A stretch of DNA of 64,000 bases from Blastobasis lacticolella (Eukaryota; Arthropoda; Insecta; Lepidoptera; Blastobasidae). This document shows, piece after piece, positions 12,258 through 23,660 of the stretch. Each line of letters begins with the position of its first letter. The stretch's first letter is position 1. The stretch spans positions 13,677,001 to 13,741,000 of the forward strand of contig LR990054.1 in the NCBI GenBank assembly GCA_905147135.1. Direction: 5' to 3'. The notes under the pieces were generated by a model. The model saw nothing but the letters and a program-made list of their open reading frames with translations, had not been told where the DNA came from and ran no database searches. The position numbers and the translations under genes were made by a program.

Positions 12258-13490
12258 AAACACTGGAATACTAAAACCAACCCTAATTTCAACATTCAAC
12301 ACCCCAATGTTTACGTAGTATCTTTATCTTCTAACAAATACCTGGATATCCGCCGTTGGAAATCCTCTACCCGAAGTTTGGACGTGACAAAAATATTTGT
12401 GAAACTTCAGCAATATATCACGCGCCTGGCTTCTATAAGAGACTATATTTCTACTAAAGTGCTATTAGTTGGGAATATGTTGTCAGTTTAACGTTTAACC
12501 TTTGAAGAATATTCGTATGCAATTCTTGGCCGTCAATTTGTTTTTTGCGATCCTACTTCGGGGAACTTCGCCAATTCAGCAGTAAAGAAAAACGTGAAAA
12601 GAAAACATAGTTTCACATTACAAGCCGTATTAAACCAACACTGGTATTTCGTTGTATAGACATATCTATAAGTAAACTTACGCCGGGAAATTGTCCGCTT
12701 AAATAAAATTCGTTTATTTTTTAGTTATCCATCTTCTTCATAGCCCTTCTCCCTTACTAGACAGCCCAATGCTGAAGTAATTTATAATTTATCACTATAA
12801 AGTCATAAAAAATAAATTTTAATATAATTATTGATGCGCATGTACCTGCATACAATAACTACTTACAACGATTCTGATACATGTCAACAAAATTATTAAG
12901 AAACTTTACTATAAATTGATGTGCCGTCAACGTAAAGGACCGTATAAATCTTATATGCGTTAAAACTTTTTATATACTGCGTTAACTGCTTTATACTGCT
13001 ATATTCTCAATTTATTGCATATTGCATAAAAGGTCATGAGATGAATATCTGATGCAGCGTACGTGCCGCAATTTTAGCACAAAGATAGTTCTAGTATTCG
13101 TTCAACTTGACTGCCAGAGATAATACTTCGTAGTAAAATGAAAGAGGACTTAGAAGAGAGGATTTAATTCTAACGTTTATAAATTGGATAAACCCTAACA
13201 GTCTCATTCATAAAATACCTTAAAGTAGGGTAAAACGTTCATTAGTTATAACACTCATTAGACCTTTAAAACGGATTTAGAATTCCTTATTCATATACGT
13301 TCCAAAACCTCTCAAAACTAAAGGTCTGATAAAATACAGATTGGCATAATCATGTTGTCACTCTGATGAATTTATAGATAACACATAAACACATCGCTTG
13401 TAGCCAAGACTCAAAAGTTTAATGTTCTAGAATTAGCTTTTCCAAGAACCATATTTTTGCAAGCTTAAAATCTTCTATAAACCTCCCATA
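12258..13490. other. No recognised feature
   Basis: AT-rich spacer with no repeat or gene that I can name. Confidence 0.6.
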
Positions 13491-13557
13491 ACTTTTTATG
13501 AATGAGACCGTAAGATATTATGTGCGAAAATTTGAGTTTTGGCCTTATATGTTACCG

Positions 13558-13715
13558 ATGGTAGAACACTGTCAAGTAAAGAGTCCATCTGATGGGTACA
13601 GAAGACCACCCATCAACCTACCCACCACCAGAAATGAACTTGAGAGCGTGCGCGAGTTCATGTCCATCAGGTACGACCGTCTTGAACGCTATGTCACTCG
13701 CTCAAACCGAAACCA
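13558..13715 (+). other. Unassigned protein-like open frame
   Basis: A frame open from 13498 to 13725 becomes protein-like from about residue 22: proline-, arginine- and acidic-rich, with PPINLPTTRNELESV and EFMSIRYDRLERY segments. It reaches a possible GT donor (CAA|GTAAGA, near 13717). I do not recognise a family. It could be an exon, a retroelement piece or chance. No acceptor site is clear upstream. Confidence 0.2.
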
Positions 13716-13725
13716 AGTAAGATGA

Positions 13726-14478
13726 CGATGTATCGAGCCTTTAAGAATTGCTACTCGAACATTTATACATGACCACGCATGAACATGAACACAGTAGCTT
13801 TAATAAAGCTAGCTCATACACAAATCGGTCTAAAAAGGCAGAACCTCAATCTACATTGACTGTTCTGCCTACCATACTACCGCCATATTGTGTATTTTTG
13901 CTGACAAGCAAAATTGCTTTCATTGTTGTGTTAGAAATTCGAAGGAAAAGCTAGTCAACGTAAGCTAGCTTGATAAACGCGAGAACTAAAATCTGTTCAA
14001 ACTGACGTTGGTGAACAAACAATACGCAAAATCGCGACTTGCCGTTTCAGTCAAGCTACGTACACTGTGTATAGATGTCTAGAATTATATAAGAAGCACA
14101 TAAAATGTGAATTTCGATTAATACTGCTGCAAACTATCCATTTAAATACATAATTTCTATAACTAAATAAGACAAGTCAGTTTGGTCAGATTGTAAATCA
14201 AGCGTAACCATAGGTACTATAAGTACAGCCCCGTCCAAGCAAACACCTCAAATATTTATTCCACTCAACTACCAGTAACGCGAATCAACTTTGCGTCATC
14301 AGCTTGTTAATTTGATTGACCCGTGCATTCGTTAATTATTCAAATGCAATAAAGAGCCCTTGATTCGCTACGCGTAATTACCGCACGTGTTCCCGGTTGG
14401 AGCATCGGGTTGCTTCATTTTATCCACTGTATATTATCGCATCTATTGATTTATGTTGTACTAGTGGACTTTTAAAGA
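13726..14478. other. No recognised feature
   Basis: AT-rich sequence with a mildly GC-richer patch at 14340-14410. Nothing supported. Confidence 0.5.
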
Positions 14479-14565
14479 GATGAAGAGGTTGGCAGATAGG
14501 AGAGAAGAGTGGAGATTGCTCCACCGACAAGAGTCACACTCTTAAATATATGATGATGATGAGTG
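14479..14565 (+). pseudogene. RTE ORF2 C-terminal end relic
   Basis: The frame reads MKRLADRREEWRLLHRQESHS and then a stop, followed by a TGATGA-rich tail. This matches the last residues (a W-R-x-x-x-R-Q motif) and the trinucleotide tail of RTE-type LINEs. A comparable end lies at 47045-47110. Only the extreme 3' end is present. Confidence 0.6.
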
Positions 14566-14765
14566 GACTTCGTTCGCGTACTACACCTACTTCATCCCTA
14601 TCTACTCTTTTTTTCTTACTTATAAACCTTCCTCTTGAATTACTGTATCCGTTGTTGAAAACCACATTAAAATCCGTTGCGTAGTTTAAAAGATCTAAGC
14701 GTACATAGATACATAGGGATAGTCGGCAGGAAACAACTTTGTTTTATATAAGCTCGTATTATTTA
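14566..14765 (+). repeat. Element D copy
   Basis: Starts near 'gtggacttcgttcgcgta', has 'ataaaccttcctcttgaa', then 'cattaaaatccgttgcgta', 'acatagatacatagg', and ends near 'ctttgttttatataa'. It belongs to the same family as 54150-54345 (+) and 61715-61925 (-). No coding capacity. Confidence 0.7.
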
Positions 14766-14799
14766 GTTTAACATGTCCCCATGTCTGTTCGTAATAAAA

Positions 14800-14960
14800 T
14801 CTTGCAAGTTAAAGACCAATTTCCCGATTTCCGATTGAGCTGAAATTTTGCACACTCATGTAAGTTCGGTGACAATTCAATGTTATGAAACCGTCGATTT
14901 GACCTGATGATGGAGACGGAAGGTGGCCATAGGAAGTCCTAAACTACGCATGGTTAACCC
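14800..14960 (+). repeat. Short interspersed repeat interrupted by SINE-A
   Basis: 'atttcccgatttccgattga', 'gaaattttgcacactcat' and 'cctgatgatggagac' followed by 'ggtggccataggaa' are blocks that I recall from a common lepidopteran repeat. It is cut short on the right by the SINE-A insertion at 14968. Confidence 0.45.
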
Positions 14961-14967
14961 ATTGATT

Positions 14968-15226
14968 GACGACCTGAGTGGTTCAATGGTCAACATGTCT
15001 GCCACGCAAGAGGTCCCGGGTTCGATTCCCGGCCGGGCAGAAATTGAAATGATGAATTTTAATTTCTGTTACGAGTCTGGGTGTTCTATGTATAATAAGT
15101 ATGTATTTAAAAGTATTTAAGTAGTATATCAGTTATCTAGCACCCATAGCACAAGCTTTGCTTAGTTTGAGGCTAGATGGCGCTGTGTGAATTTGTCCAC
15201 GAATATTTATTTATTTATTGATTTTG
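14968..15226 (+). repeat. SINE-A, best copy, with target duplication
   Basis: This is the most intact copy of the family. The head has an A-box-like 'tgagtggttcaatgg', an anticodon arm with 'tctgccacgcaagagg' and B box 'gggttcgattccc', closely resembling tRNA-Gly(GCC). The body ends 'gctagatggcgctgtgtgaa' plus an (ATTT)n tail. A 7-bp direct repeat, attgatt, flanks it (14961-14967 and 15227-15233). This fits LINE-driven insertion. Confidence 0.85.
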
Positions 15227-15233
15227 GGCTCCT

Positions 15234-16390
15234 TTTATTAGTCTTTACAAATACTCTGACTGATCATAGAGAATGCGTGATAAAAGCTAGCTGTGAAAAA
15301 ATATTTTTCATTTCAACTTGTTTAAATTGTCGTTTTAACAATACGATCTCCAACCCATCTATAGAGGTTGTGGTAAAACCATGTATCCCTGTCCCTTTGC
15401 TCTGACTCTTTTGATCAAACACAATCAAAATTGATAAAAATGTTTCTGACATCGTTGATATCGTTGGCTCGACTATCTTTCTCTATTTTATTAATCTCTA
15501 ACCGGTTTAATCAAACTATAAACCAGTATGAGCTAGCACCACTGTGTATACGCATTTAGACCGGAGACAGTCCCACGTCTAAAGAGGGTAGGTTGAGGTG
15601 CTCTCATATGTACAATACGCGGGATGGGGTGGTGATTACTACTTAAGTGGTGGTGATGTTATTAAGAAGTCGTCAATTTGTAGTCAGAGAATGTTTTAAA
15701 TGCGTATTAATATGTAAATACAGACGTTTACATTCTATATCGCGCCTACCCATCTCGAGGTCATTAAAACCTAAATGAGTCCAAGTAAACATTTTGTTTT
15801 ACAATTTAATTCCAACAGGAATATTTCCCCAAAACGTTCAGAGCATAATTACGTGATCCCAAATAAACATGAAAGGAAATTTTATTTTTACGGTTTAATA
15901 ATTCTATGTTATTTGTTTATGCTTCGGCTGTATCCACGTTTTCATATTTGAGTAAATAAATTTAGGTGAAGTTGCTTTTACTGATTTTTCAAAGGTCTAC
16001 GCTGGCATCTCAATTTCAGAGAGATATTATTCGCAGTAATTAAGTTCAGTGTCAATTATCATAGTAAACATCCTCCATACGGTCTAAATTCTTGAAATTT
16101 GTAGTACTTTTGTTTTGCTTTTCTATCTCTACTTATATTAAGTACACAAATGTCTCTTGTTGTACTAGAGAGATGTCCAATAAAGAGTTTTTTTTACTTA
16201 CTTACATCCAGCGCAGGTCTTCTACAGCGTTTTTTGTTATAACATCTAGTGGCATCAATTTGTTTTCTTGCTACGCGCCAACTCAGTCTACGTGCCGACT
16301 GTCGTATTTTTTCCGATAAAAACCAAAGTAGGTTTAGTTTTATACTATTGCAATATAACTCTTTTCTGAGTTATTTATATCAGTTCAATG
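15234..16390. other. No recognised feature
   Basis: AT-rich spacer. Small ORFs on both strands show no motifs. Confidence 0.6.
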
Positions 16391-16394
16391 CTTA

Positions 16395-16640
16395 TCGATG
16401 CTCTTCATCGGTGAGGAAAGACATCGTGATGAAACCTGCACATTCAGGCGACTGAATGTGTAACCATAACCCAAGCTGGTCATGTTCCCCTGGTAGTAGG
16501 GTCACTGAGGTCAGATGGCCGTCGTTCCACTGTAATTACCTGATATGCCAAATCCTGGATCATGATCAAAGCGGACCCCGGGCCCTCGTGCGCGGGAGTA
16601 CAACCGGGACATTAACGACAAGATAAAATTACAAACCAAA
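16395..16640 (+). repeat. SINE-B copy lacking the tRNA head
   Basis: Contains 'atgctcttcatcggtgag', 'gacatcgtgatgaaacc', 'gactgaatgtgtaacc', 'ttcccctggtagtaggg', 'ctggatcatgatcaa' and the closing 'acaaccgggacattaacg' in family order. The Pol III promoter part is missing, so it is 5'-truncated. Confidence 0.8.
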
Positions 16641-17330
16641 ATACAGCCTCTCCAAATGCTAACGCTTTGTAAGACTTCCACTTTGTACATATTGGTCAAG
16701 CCTTCGCCATACAAGCGATTGACAGCAATTAATTAAACCACCCCTTTTCCACTCCATTCGGCAGATAAACCGTAACATCTGCGATCTCCCAGCCGTCTTA
16801 CGGAAAAACCAAAAGTCGATTGCGGCTTCTTGGCCGGTCCATTGTTATTTTTGCCTCCAAAAATTGTTTCTCCCGCTTCGGGGTAGCTCGGCTCATTCCG
16901 TGCGTAATTGGCGGCGGGCCGAGTGTTCGCTTGACACAGATCCCACTGAAATTTAGAGCTGTAAAGTAACAAGTGTTCGCCGCATTAACGTTAAAAACGT
17001 CAGAATAACACACCGACGTCTGCTTGGGAGATATAGTTTTTATAGTAATAAAATCAGTTAGTTTTATAGCCAGGCTACAAATTGTACTTAACTAATTATA
17101 GAAATATTATGATAGACGTGTGAGAACGATGGATCGGAGGTCTCGTCGATTTCCGATTTATAGTCAGTCTGTTTGAAGGCCCCGAAACGACTGCTTACGA
17201 AAACTCTTTCAGCAAGGGAAGCAACATTTTACCTGAGTCTCAAAGGGTACTTAATGTCCCGGAACAGTAATAAAATCCAACAGGATAGCCGAATGTTAGC
17301 AGATATTCGGGCATAACGCGGGTGAAAATC
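16641..17330. other. Repeat-free GC-richer block
   Basis: Bases 16735-16990 are clearly GC-richer than the flanks, contain no repeat that I recognise and have overlapping minus-strand ORFs without known motifs. It may be conserved regulatory DNA. That is an inference from composition only. Confidence 0.2.
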
Positions 17331-17334
17331 GCGG

Positions 17335-17525
17335 GTAGCCATTAAATCAATACATATTACAAAGTCCCACACTGCGTCTATCTGTCTGTTCGCGATAAAC
17401 TTAAAAACTACTGAACAGATTTTCATGCGGTTTTCAACAATAGACAGAGTCATTCATGGGGAAGGTTTACGTGTACAATTTATTGAGGTTACTACCCGTG
17501 CAAAGCCGGGGTCGCTAGTATAATA
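17335..17525 (-). repeat. Element D / related short element, minus strand
   Basis: Contains 'gcgtctatctgtctgttc', 'ctactgaacagattttcatg', 'cggttttcaacaatagaca' and ends 'acccgtgcaaagccgggg', then 'tcgctagta'. The terminal 'ctagt' and the 'gcaaagccgggg' box are typical of this element group. Non-coding. Confidence 0.65.
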
Positions 17526-18117
17526 TTCAAGAATCTTTCTTTAAAATAATTATGAACGATAGCGACACACACCGCTCATTGTTCTTATCTTTTTTGTTTG
17601 AACCCTTAACTCCACAGTCCTTGACAAAAATAGAACAACCTTTATCAAAAACAATATTGTAACCAAGTTCTTTTGTCAAAGCAATATCGGTTTACAAATT
17701 TAAAACTCTCGCGATTAAAAAACAACTCAACGTTCCAGGTGGAAATTTAAAAATGGCAGAAGAGTCCTCTTTGAATGAGAAGAATACCCATTCACGGTGA
17801 GATCGTCCCGAGCCGGGTACTTGACACGGATTTCTAGTTCTTTTCGCATTCCGTTTGCTTAATTTGGAATCTAAACGTTTGATTGTCTACATAGGTATGC
17901 GTTTATTCTTAACTAAAAAAACATATTTGATATTATAATACTAATTTAATGCTTGACGATTTCGAATCATGATAATTTGATCCTATTGAATTAATTGTTT
18001 TTTAACATTGACATCAACTATTAGTACTTAATTCTATTCATGAAACTATTTTAAATGACGATGTATGATTATTACTACGAATAAATGAATATGAATATAA
18101 TATGAATAAAGTAAGAA
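17526..18117. other. No recognised feature
   Basis: AT-rich spacer. A short ATG-initiated frame at about 17754-17797 ends at a GTGAGA donor-like site, but 15 codons are too few to support an exon. Confidence 0.5.
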
Positions 18118-18560
18118 GCAACTGACCCGGCTTCGCACGAGTTTCTCGGGGTTACTCAATTATAATATGCATGTATTTATACATACCATCATCACAGCCC
18201 GTAACAGTCCACCGCAGGACTTAGGGCCTCTCCCACGAAAAGGGTCTTTGTCATAATCTCCTCGCTTAACAGGCGGGTTGGAGATCGCAGTGTTTAAATA
18301 TAACAATGGAAAATGCTGCTGCCCATTTTCCAGACTATGGAGACTCTTGATTTTGAACCTCGAAAACATTAGTCGCCTTGTACGACAACCATGAGTGTAA
18401 GGGGTTGGTGCTATTCTACTCTACCGGACACCACACGGCCGAAAGAAATTTTCTAAATCATCGTGAAAACCGCATTAAAATCTGAATAGCGTATATACAT
18501 ACAGAGGGACAAACAGTAGGCAGTGACTTTATTTTAGACTATGTATTAGATGTAAACATA
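18118..18560 (+). repeat. Element D copy split by a repeat C insertion
   Basis: The left part (18118-18184) has 'cccggcttcgcacgagt'. The right part (18446-18560) resumes with 'gaaaaccgcattaaaatc', 'atacatacagagg' and 'agtgactttattttaga'. The repeat C copy lies between. The two halves together give the usual element D order, so the inner repeat came in later. Confidence 0.65.
18185..18445 (+). repeat. Repeat C (RTE-associated) copy
   Basis: Matches the copy at 2286-2560 nearly block for block ('cagcccgtaacagtccac', 'ttggagatcgcagtgttta', 'ggaaaatgctgctgccca', 'gggttggtgctattctact'), with a short deletion after 'cccacgaaaa'. It is inserted within an element D copy. Confidence 0.75.
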
Positions 18561-20930
18561 TATAATTTATGCTTATTTTTTGTGATTGTTATCTTAATGT
18601 TCATATAATTATAAATTTCACTGTGCACAATAAATGGTTAAATAACTGAATAAAGAGCACACCCAATCGCGAGTATCATATTTTACGAATATAAGGCTAT
18701 GACTATGGACCGCCACTTTCATAATATTATGTGAGAATTAATTGTAAGTTTTATGAACGTAAATGAAACCGCCGGAGGGCAAAGACCTATTGTTTGTACT
18801 CGTTTACAGTCGAGGAAACTGAATATTTAGCTTGTCTTCTTAATTTCGGCTAAATCTTGAGGCTTGTTAAGTGGCATGACAAAATTAGGCTTGATGAATG
18901 GACGGGCCCTTTGGTATGACGTACTTCCAAAAATAGCTAGGTAAGCCTTTTCTATTCATTTCACTTGGAAGCGACATGAAAGTAAGTGGCCGGCATTACA
19001 TGGCCAACTTCAGATTTAGCTTTCTTAGCAGTACTTGATTATAGAGTTTGAAGCATTGGAAAATTTTAACTAATTATGAAAAAATATTTCATCAAAACAA
19101 AATATATTCTGCAGTGCAACTAGTTGGGTGTGTCTGAAAATATGTCTGAGAATAAAGCGTCTACAAATAATCTATACGCAACAGTATCCAGCCAACGCGT
19201 AGCCAGTTCGTAGCATTCGTAAAACGTAGACGCGCTACAAGTGATTCGTAGAACTTACTAGATGGTAAACATGTATACCTTCATGGTACTGTCTCATCTA
19301 CTACCCAAATATCAACATTATAGAATAGAATAGAATAGAATATTATTTACTGATTACCATAATCAGTTCTACAAATACGATTTTGTGGGTCTACTCTCTA
19401 AGGCTGTTTTTGTTACAACGGTCGTCTAACCATGGGGCCGTGAGTTAACTCAGTAGCTAGCTACAACGCTCTAGGCATGTTTCAGTATTAATTCCAACAA
19501 TTATTTCTATCGTAATTGTATGGATTATAACTTGAAGCACCTATTGTCGTATTTTCGATATATTTAATTCTGATAAATTTTTGAGTAATTTGTATATTTT
19601 TACTAAACCATTAATGCAAATTGGAGGGAATAGGGGTCAAATTAGTACCAGAAATAAGAATATACAGTAAGGCAAAAACTGGAGAGGTCTTTTTTCTATA
19701 TTTCGTGAAATAAAGTTCAACAAGCGACTACCCCTGCTAAGGTCATAAGTTGCAAACATACACATCATAACTAATAAAATAGCACACTTATCCAGAACTT
19801 CATCTATATGGGGCGAAAGCGCGAAAACATATTTCTAGGAGCAGTCTCTTAAGACTGGGCGTGAGACTCATGATCCGTTGTCACAGGCTTACTCAGCCCA
19901 CTACAGTGTGCGTTGTTGTCACCCATGCCATCTTAAATAACGTTAAGCCAACGTTTCTTGTGCCGGCCTCTTTCTCGAGCCTGGCGGGGGTGGTACGACC
20001 AGACATTTCTGTCCTGTGTAAATGGCCTTACCATCGAATACGGTCCTCTTGCAGGTTATCTGCTGAAGACTAATGCGAATGTAAACCTCTCAAAATTAAA
20101 CGTATAATACATGTTCAATAACTGGGAAATGTACTCATAATATCAGTAATTTAATTTATTATATTGGACAATATCTTTTATACATTGACATTTTAATTTA
20201 TAATTTAATTCATTATTTGAATTGTAAATTTAATTATTTGACATTGCAGTCATACTATTATTTAACTAGGCATTTTAAATCTACTTAACATTGTAAAATA
20301 TAGACTACTATGTGTGAAATAAATGAATATTTTTATTTGTAAGTATAATTTATTTACCTTGTGTATCACATCTGATGTTAATTGTATTTTCTTATATTTC
20401 AGATCGCATCAAATCTCCAAATGAGCTACAACTATATTGATTGTAAGTATTACATTAGGCGCTTTCGCAATACTATTGTAGATAAGTTCGCTGGTCCTCA
20501 AGACCTATTGTATAAAAAATAAGGTAGGAACCTCAAACAATTCTTTCTGACAAACAACAAGGATTACTTTGTTTCTCTCAGTTTGTCCAAAGTTCGTCGT
20601 GACGAGACTCCCTATTTGTCTTTATTTGCGACAAAGCGAAACTGAAGTTTCTCCGATTGGATATGAGCGCTGCGTCTGGCTTTTCAACTGATTGATTCAC
20701 TCAAACACAAAAGCAGAGTAGCTGAAACTAAGTCAGTAATCGGAGTATTTACACTATTGTACTTAAATATGGAGGTATATTGTTCTAATGTCTTATGAGA
20801 GATTATCGCTTAGTATTTCCTATTCGCTGATGTACTGTTTCAATCTACCTCTTCCCAAAGCTATGCATTGAATTTGGCGCATAAGAAGTAGACCGCGTGT
20901 CGATATTTTCAAAATACTGCTAATAAATTC
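18561..20930. other. Mostly unrecognised; microsatellite and LINE-like tail
   Basis: A (TAGAA)n microsatellite is at 19321-19346. The end of an AT-rich stretch at 20100-20345 ('tgtgaaataaatgaatattt') looks like a LINE 3' end. An open frame at 19861-20073 is GC-richer but has no known motif. Around 19190-19250 the word 'cgtag' recurs. No gene supported. Confidence 0.4.
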
Positions 20931-20944
20931 TATTGCAGTGGACA

Positions 20945-21245
20945 TTGGCGATGTACCAATGACTCTTTTCTGAGTTATGTACATTAGTTGAATGCTAACC
21001 GATGCTCTTACGGTGAGAGAAGACATCGTGACGAAATCTGCTCATTCTGGTGACTGAATGTGTAATTATGAAACAATCTGGTCAGGTTCCCCTGGTCGCA
21101 GGATCACGGAGGTTAAATGGCAGTCGCTCTACTGTAGGCAAGGCAGACCCCAGGCCCTCGTGCGCGAGAGCATACACAGTGGGTTTCGAACCCGGTACCT
21201 CTCGCTTACGAGTCGAATACCTTAACCACTAGGCCACCAACGCTC
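20945..21245. repeat. Two SINE-B pieces in opposite orientation
   Basis: From 20945 to about 21137 the body runs in plus orientation ('accgatgctcttacggtgag', 'ggttcccctggtcgcagga'). From about 21138 to 21245 the sequence is a minus-strand SINE-B: the 'cctcgtgcgcgagag' box, then a B box 'gggtttcgaacccgg' and a head ending 'accactaggccaccaacg'. The join looks like an inverted fusion of two copies rather than one element. Confidence 0.65.
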
Positions 21246-21724
21246 CTATTCTTTCGCGACAATAAACAAACATGGTAAAATATATAATAATTGTTCTAAT
21301 TATTCTTAAATAAAAACAAAATAAAAGACAGAACAGAAACAAATCTATTTCAATTTATATTTTCAGCAATACCAGCAGCAAAAGTACAGGGCAGTATATC
21401 TGGATGGTTTCAATTTCTACTCACCTATAAGGATTGGCCATAAATTCATTTTTACGTCAGCTCGTGTCCTGAAGAGGGTCGCGGGCGCCATAAATTAAAA
21501 CATAACAAGGGTCTCGGAGCCCAGCCCGATATGTAGCCTTCTGTAATTAGCCCAAAATACTGGAAAGCACTTTTGTAAATTAATTAGCGTGATAATTTAA
21601 GCCTTACGGTTTAAGCGGTAGGTGATATTTCTTGTCCCTTTCCAAGTAATAAATATGACCAGTATGCTTCAGTTTTTGCTGCAAGATCGGATCTAGGTAA
21701 GGTTGCAAATCACCTGTGGTATTT
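21246..21724. other. No recognised feature
   Basis: A moderately GC-rich patch at 21450-21540. Nothing that I can name. Confidence 0.5.
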
Positions 21725-21764
21725 TACTAGCTATTGCCCGCGACTTTGTCGTGAAATTCGGTTA

Positions 21765-21985
21765 TAAATAAATAATAAATAAATATGCTTGGACAAATTC
21801 ACACAACGCCATCTAGCCTATAAACTACTCATATACTTTTAAAACACATACTTATTATACATACTACACTCACACCCGTATAAGAAATTAAAATTCATTT
21901 TTTCAATTTCTGCTCGGGGGAATCGAACCCGGGACCTCTGCGTGGCGACCGGCATGTTAACCAACTTAACCACTCAGGTCGCCAA
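21765..21985 (-). repeat. SINE-A copy, minus strand, nested
   Basis: The (TAAA)n-type tail at 21765-21783 is followed by the family end 'cacaacgccatctagcc', the body, and a head with B box (reverse) 'ggggaatcgaacccggg' and 'aaccactcaggtcgc'. It is inserted in the element at 21725-22345. Confidence 0.8.
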
Positions 21986-22165
21986 TATAAGCAAAGCTTG
22001 TGTTATGAGTGTTAGATAACTGATAAACTACTTATTTTTTTAATATATACATGTTGCTACAGACTACACCCAGACCCGTAACAGAAATTAAAATTCATCA
22101 TTTCAATTTCTGCCTGCTCGGGAATTGAACCAGATTGCGTGGCAGGTGGTGGCTTAAATGTTAAC
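21986..22165 (-). repeat. Second, truncated SINE-A copy in tandem
   Basis: Directly follows the first copy in the same orientation. It has 'aagcaaagcttgtgttatg', the 'acccagacccgtaacag' block and a degraded head. The last 30 or so bases of the family 3' end are missing. It is either a second insertion into the first or an unequal duplication. Confidence 0.7.
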
Positions 22166-22345
22166 CAACAGTTAATATTTAAGTTATGTTATGCAATGTT
22201 CCCGCGGATGTTATATTATTTTCATGGAATTCTGGGATATAAGCTACAACACTGCAGCACTTCATCAAAATCCGTGTAGTGGTTTTTGCTTGAAAGAGTA
22301 ACAAATCGTCTAAAAATTTATAGCAAGACCCAAGAATCATATCAA

Positions 22346-23402
22346 AATAGGTTTCAGAACATAGCAAGATCAATTATTGGCTGTAAAATATTTACACAAA
22401 GTCTATGCACGTACATTTGCGATAAGATGTTTGTTGATACTGTCAAAACTTATAAAGTCTAAGTGTAAGTTTACTTCCATTTAAAATGTCTAAATATCGC
22501 GTAACCGGAGGAAGTACCCCGTAAAATATCCTTTGAAACATAGTATAAGTGTTGGTAAACAAAACGTGACTCTATCTTAAAGTCTCTACCATTACTACAC
22601 CCGACATCGTCTGCACACAGAGTAGGAGCATAACTAAATACAGTGTTGCTAAGGGTAGTAAAGTATCATGAAACTGCACAACAAATCTCTATAAGACCAA
22701 AATGGCAGTAAAATGGGAATTACGTACACCCACACGCGCACTCTACATTTCAGGTGTCACGTGGCGTTGATGGCTCTATAAAATTGTTTCGCAATTTGTA
22801 GAGACTATTATGATGATTAAACGGTTTGTTTTGTTGTTATTGCGTAAATGTCTACTGCTTTCTATTGCGCTGTATGAAATGGCCCGAATCGAGGAAGGAG
22901 TTCACTTCGAGTTCACTTCACATCTGAAAATATGATAGTTCGATTATAGAAGCAATTTTTTGTACAGTGTAGAGAGAAATTCTCTATTTTAATTCGGACA
23001 GTCACATTCTCCTTTTCTTCTTTGATTTATAGTTGGTTCACCCATTTTCGGGGCGATTATAAAGATATATATAATTTTTTTATTTTCTTTATTTTTTATT
23101 TTTTTTATTTGTATCAGGCTACAGAGGCCCATAGATATAATATATATAACATACAAAATTATAAAAACAATAAACAATACATTATAGCCAAACAAAATAA
23201 TATAACCTATACAACAATACCACTTATAAAATTAACAATAGACTAATAGATAATATATTAATGCATGCTGTGGTTACTTTGAAGTAATTTAGCTAAGTTT
23301 GTAAGTCAAAATCTGTGTAATGCTACATCACATATTTTTGTATGTGTGCATAAATTGTTAGTGATCCTCAATAAAAAGAAAAAAATATATATCGACGACT
23401 AC
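22346..23402. other. No recognised feature
   Basis: Strongly AT-rich, with a T-rich low-complexity stretch at 23069-23110. Nothing supported. Confidence 0.6.
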
Positions 23403-23532
23403 GGCGATATATTTTTTTTTTATACATACCTGGTGGCAAACAAGCGTGGTAATGAAAAGGCAATCAAACAACAACAACATTCAATACACATTGATTGACA
23501 TCCGAAAATACTAAAAACGTTCTTTCCTCATT

Positions 23533-23660
23533 ATTATCATGTCAGCCCAAAGACACTCACTGCTGGGCATAGCCCTCCCCGAGATCTCCACAAAAGCCGC
23601 TCTTGTGCCGCCCGCATCCAGCTGTCACCTGCGATATTTACCACGTTGTCGTACCAGATT
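23533..23660 (+). repeat. RTE-type LINE fragment (3' region)
   Basis: Second copy of the block at 1505-1665: 'cactgctgggcatagccc', 'gagatctccacaaaagccg', 'cgcatccagctgtcacctg'. Short, non-coding. Confidence 0.6.

Larger units (their letters stand above)
21725..22345 (+). repeat. Short DNA-element copy interrupted by SINE-A
   Basis: The left end reads 'ttactagctattgcccgcg' and 'actttgtcgtgaaattcgg'. After two SINE-A copies the element resumes at about 22195 with 'ttcccgcggatg', 'ttcatcaaaatccgtgta' and 'gtttttgcttgaaagagtaa'. These are the ordered parts of a very common lepidopteran short element. No coding capacity. Confidence 0.65.

Noticed and set aside
17754..17797. Possible tiny first exon ending in a GTGAGA donor
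   Set aside because: Only 15 codons and donor phase 2, unlike the phase-1 set; chance is likely.
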